7,645 nucleotides of DNA from Clostridiales bacterium (lineage in GTDB: Bacteria > Bacillota > Clostridia > Christensenellales > CAG-1252), in contig DMCI01000035.1 of assembly GCA_003445835.1 (NCBI GenBank), forward strand, positions 1 to 7,645, given 5' to 3'. Below the pieces are notes generated by a model. The model was not told the origin of the DNA, did not search any database, and was given only the letters and a program-made list of their open reading frames with translations. This document shows positions 6,021-7,645 of this stretch, piece after piece (within the stretch, counting starts at the first letter, position 1; each line of letters begins with the position of its first letter). The translations under genes and the position numbers were made by a program.

Positions 6021-6037
6021 TTGCAGTAGTTTAAAAA

Positions 6038-7075
<1,038 letters not shown>

Positions 7076-7090
7076 TTAAAAATTTCAAAA

Positions 7091-7645
7091 TTATGCTTTG
7101 CCTGCGCAGCCCAAAACATCTCTGAGCTTGTGACGGACGACCTCCTTGATGTTGGCACGGGCGGGCTTCAAGTACTCGCGCGGGTCAAACTTGTCGGGAT
7201 GCTCGTCGAAGAACTGGCGGATGGTGCCGGTCATCGCGAGGCGGAGATCGGAGTCGATGTTGATCTTACAAACGGAAAGCTTCGCCGCGTGACGGAGTTG
7301 CTCCTCGGGTACGCCGATGGCGTTGGGCATCTTGCCGCCGTGCGCGTTGACCATCTGAACGTACTCTTGCGGCACGCTGCTGGAACCGTGCAAAACGATC
7401 GGGAAGCCGGGAAGTCTCTTGGAAACTTCCTCAAGAATGTCAAAACGAAGGGGAGGCGGAACCAAAACGCCCTTCTCGTTCACCGTGCACTGCTCGGGCT
7501 TAAACTTGTAAGCGCCGTGCGAAGTACCGATGGCGATGGCAAGGCTGTCAACGCCCGTCTTGGAAACGAACTCTTCCACTTCTTCGGGACGGGTGTAGGA
7601 ACCCACCGCGTGGCTGACTTCGTCCTCGATACCGGCAAGGGTACC
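7091..7645 (-). CDS. fba: Class II fructose-bisphosphate aldolase, C-terminal part (start lies beyond the window)
   Basis: Zinc-dependent cleavage of fructose 1,6-bisphosphate into two triose phosphates, one of which is the substrate of the next gene's product. The visible 184 residues run in frame to the right edge, beginning GTLAGIEDEV; an internal GTG at 7606 is not the true start. The likely zinc-ligand histidines are H43 in AIGTSHGAYKF and H86 in IVLHGSSSVP. The KINIDSDLRLA segment (127-137) is the phosphate-binding region, and KFDPREYL (152-159) with the LGCAGKA end are typical of the approximately 310-residue clostridial/Thermotoga-like class II enzymes. On that basis somewhat over 100 N-terminal residues are missing. 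No terminator lies between it and gap, so the two form a glycolytic operon. Confidence 0.95.
   Translation of the reverse strand, partial: GTLAGIEDEVSHAVGSYTRPEEVEEFVSKTGVDSLAIAIGTSHGAYKFKPEQCTVNEKGVLVPPPLRFDILEEVSKRLPGFPIVLHGSSSVPQEYVQMVNAHGGKMPNAIGVPEEQLRHAAKLSVCKINIDSDLRLAMTGTIRQFFDEHPDKFDPREYLKPARANIKEVVRHKLRDVLGCAGKA

Overview
The window looks like part of the chromosome of a strictly anaerobic, fermentative Bacillota, probably of class Clostridia. The signs are strong AGGAGG-type ribosome binding sites, sigma-A-like promoters, U-tract terminators, G/C-ending codon preference and a cytosolic [FeFe]-hydrogenase of the NAD-linked, multi-subunit type. A gut Christensenellales-like lineage would fit, but the sequence alone does not prove a genus. 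Every gene I can support is on the minus strand, so transcription runs from high to low coordinates.

Region 1 (7645 down to 5436): the C-terminal part of a class II fructose-bisphosphate aldolase, glyceraldehyde-3-phosphate dehydrogenase (gap), and a NuoE-like [2Fe-2S] subunit (hydC/hndA type). Spacers are 42 and 48 bases without a terminator, and a clear intrinsic terminator follows hydC. Region 2 (5431 down to 4500): a self-contained unit with a consensus promoter (TTGACA, 17 bases, TATAAT), a six-helix membrane protein of unknown function with a long Lys/Glu-rich cytosolic tail, and its own terminator. Region 3 (about 4466 down to 1): a candidate promoter with possible operator repeats, then a stand-alone GHKL-type ATPase, a thioredoxin-like ferredoxin-fold protein without any cysteine, the NuoF-like flavoprotein hydB, and the [FeFe]-hydrogenase catalytic subunit hydA, whose last few dozen residues lie beyond the left edge.

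Together hydC, hydB and hydA encode a HydABC/Hnd-type hydrogenase that links NAD(H), ferredoxin and H2. It would reoxidise NADH made by the GAPDH whose gene lies immediately upstream of hydC, so the locus couples the central oxidation step of glycolysis to H2 release. The less understood parts are the GHKL ATPase and the cysteine-free HndB/HydD-like protein placed before hydB, the interruption of the cluster by an independent membrane-protein unit, and a Ser in place of the usual proton-relay Cys next to the H-cluster.

No tRNA, rRNA, CRISPR array, insertion sequence or phage gene was seen. The longest gene-free stretch is 4375-4560, which holds a terminator and a candidate promoter.
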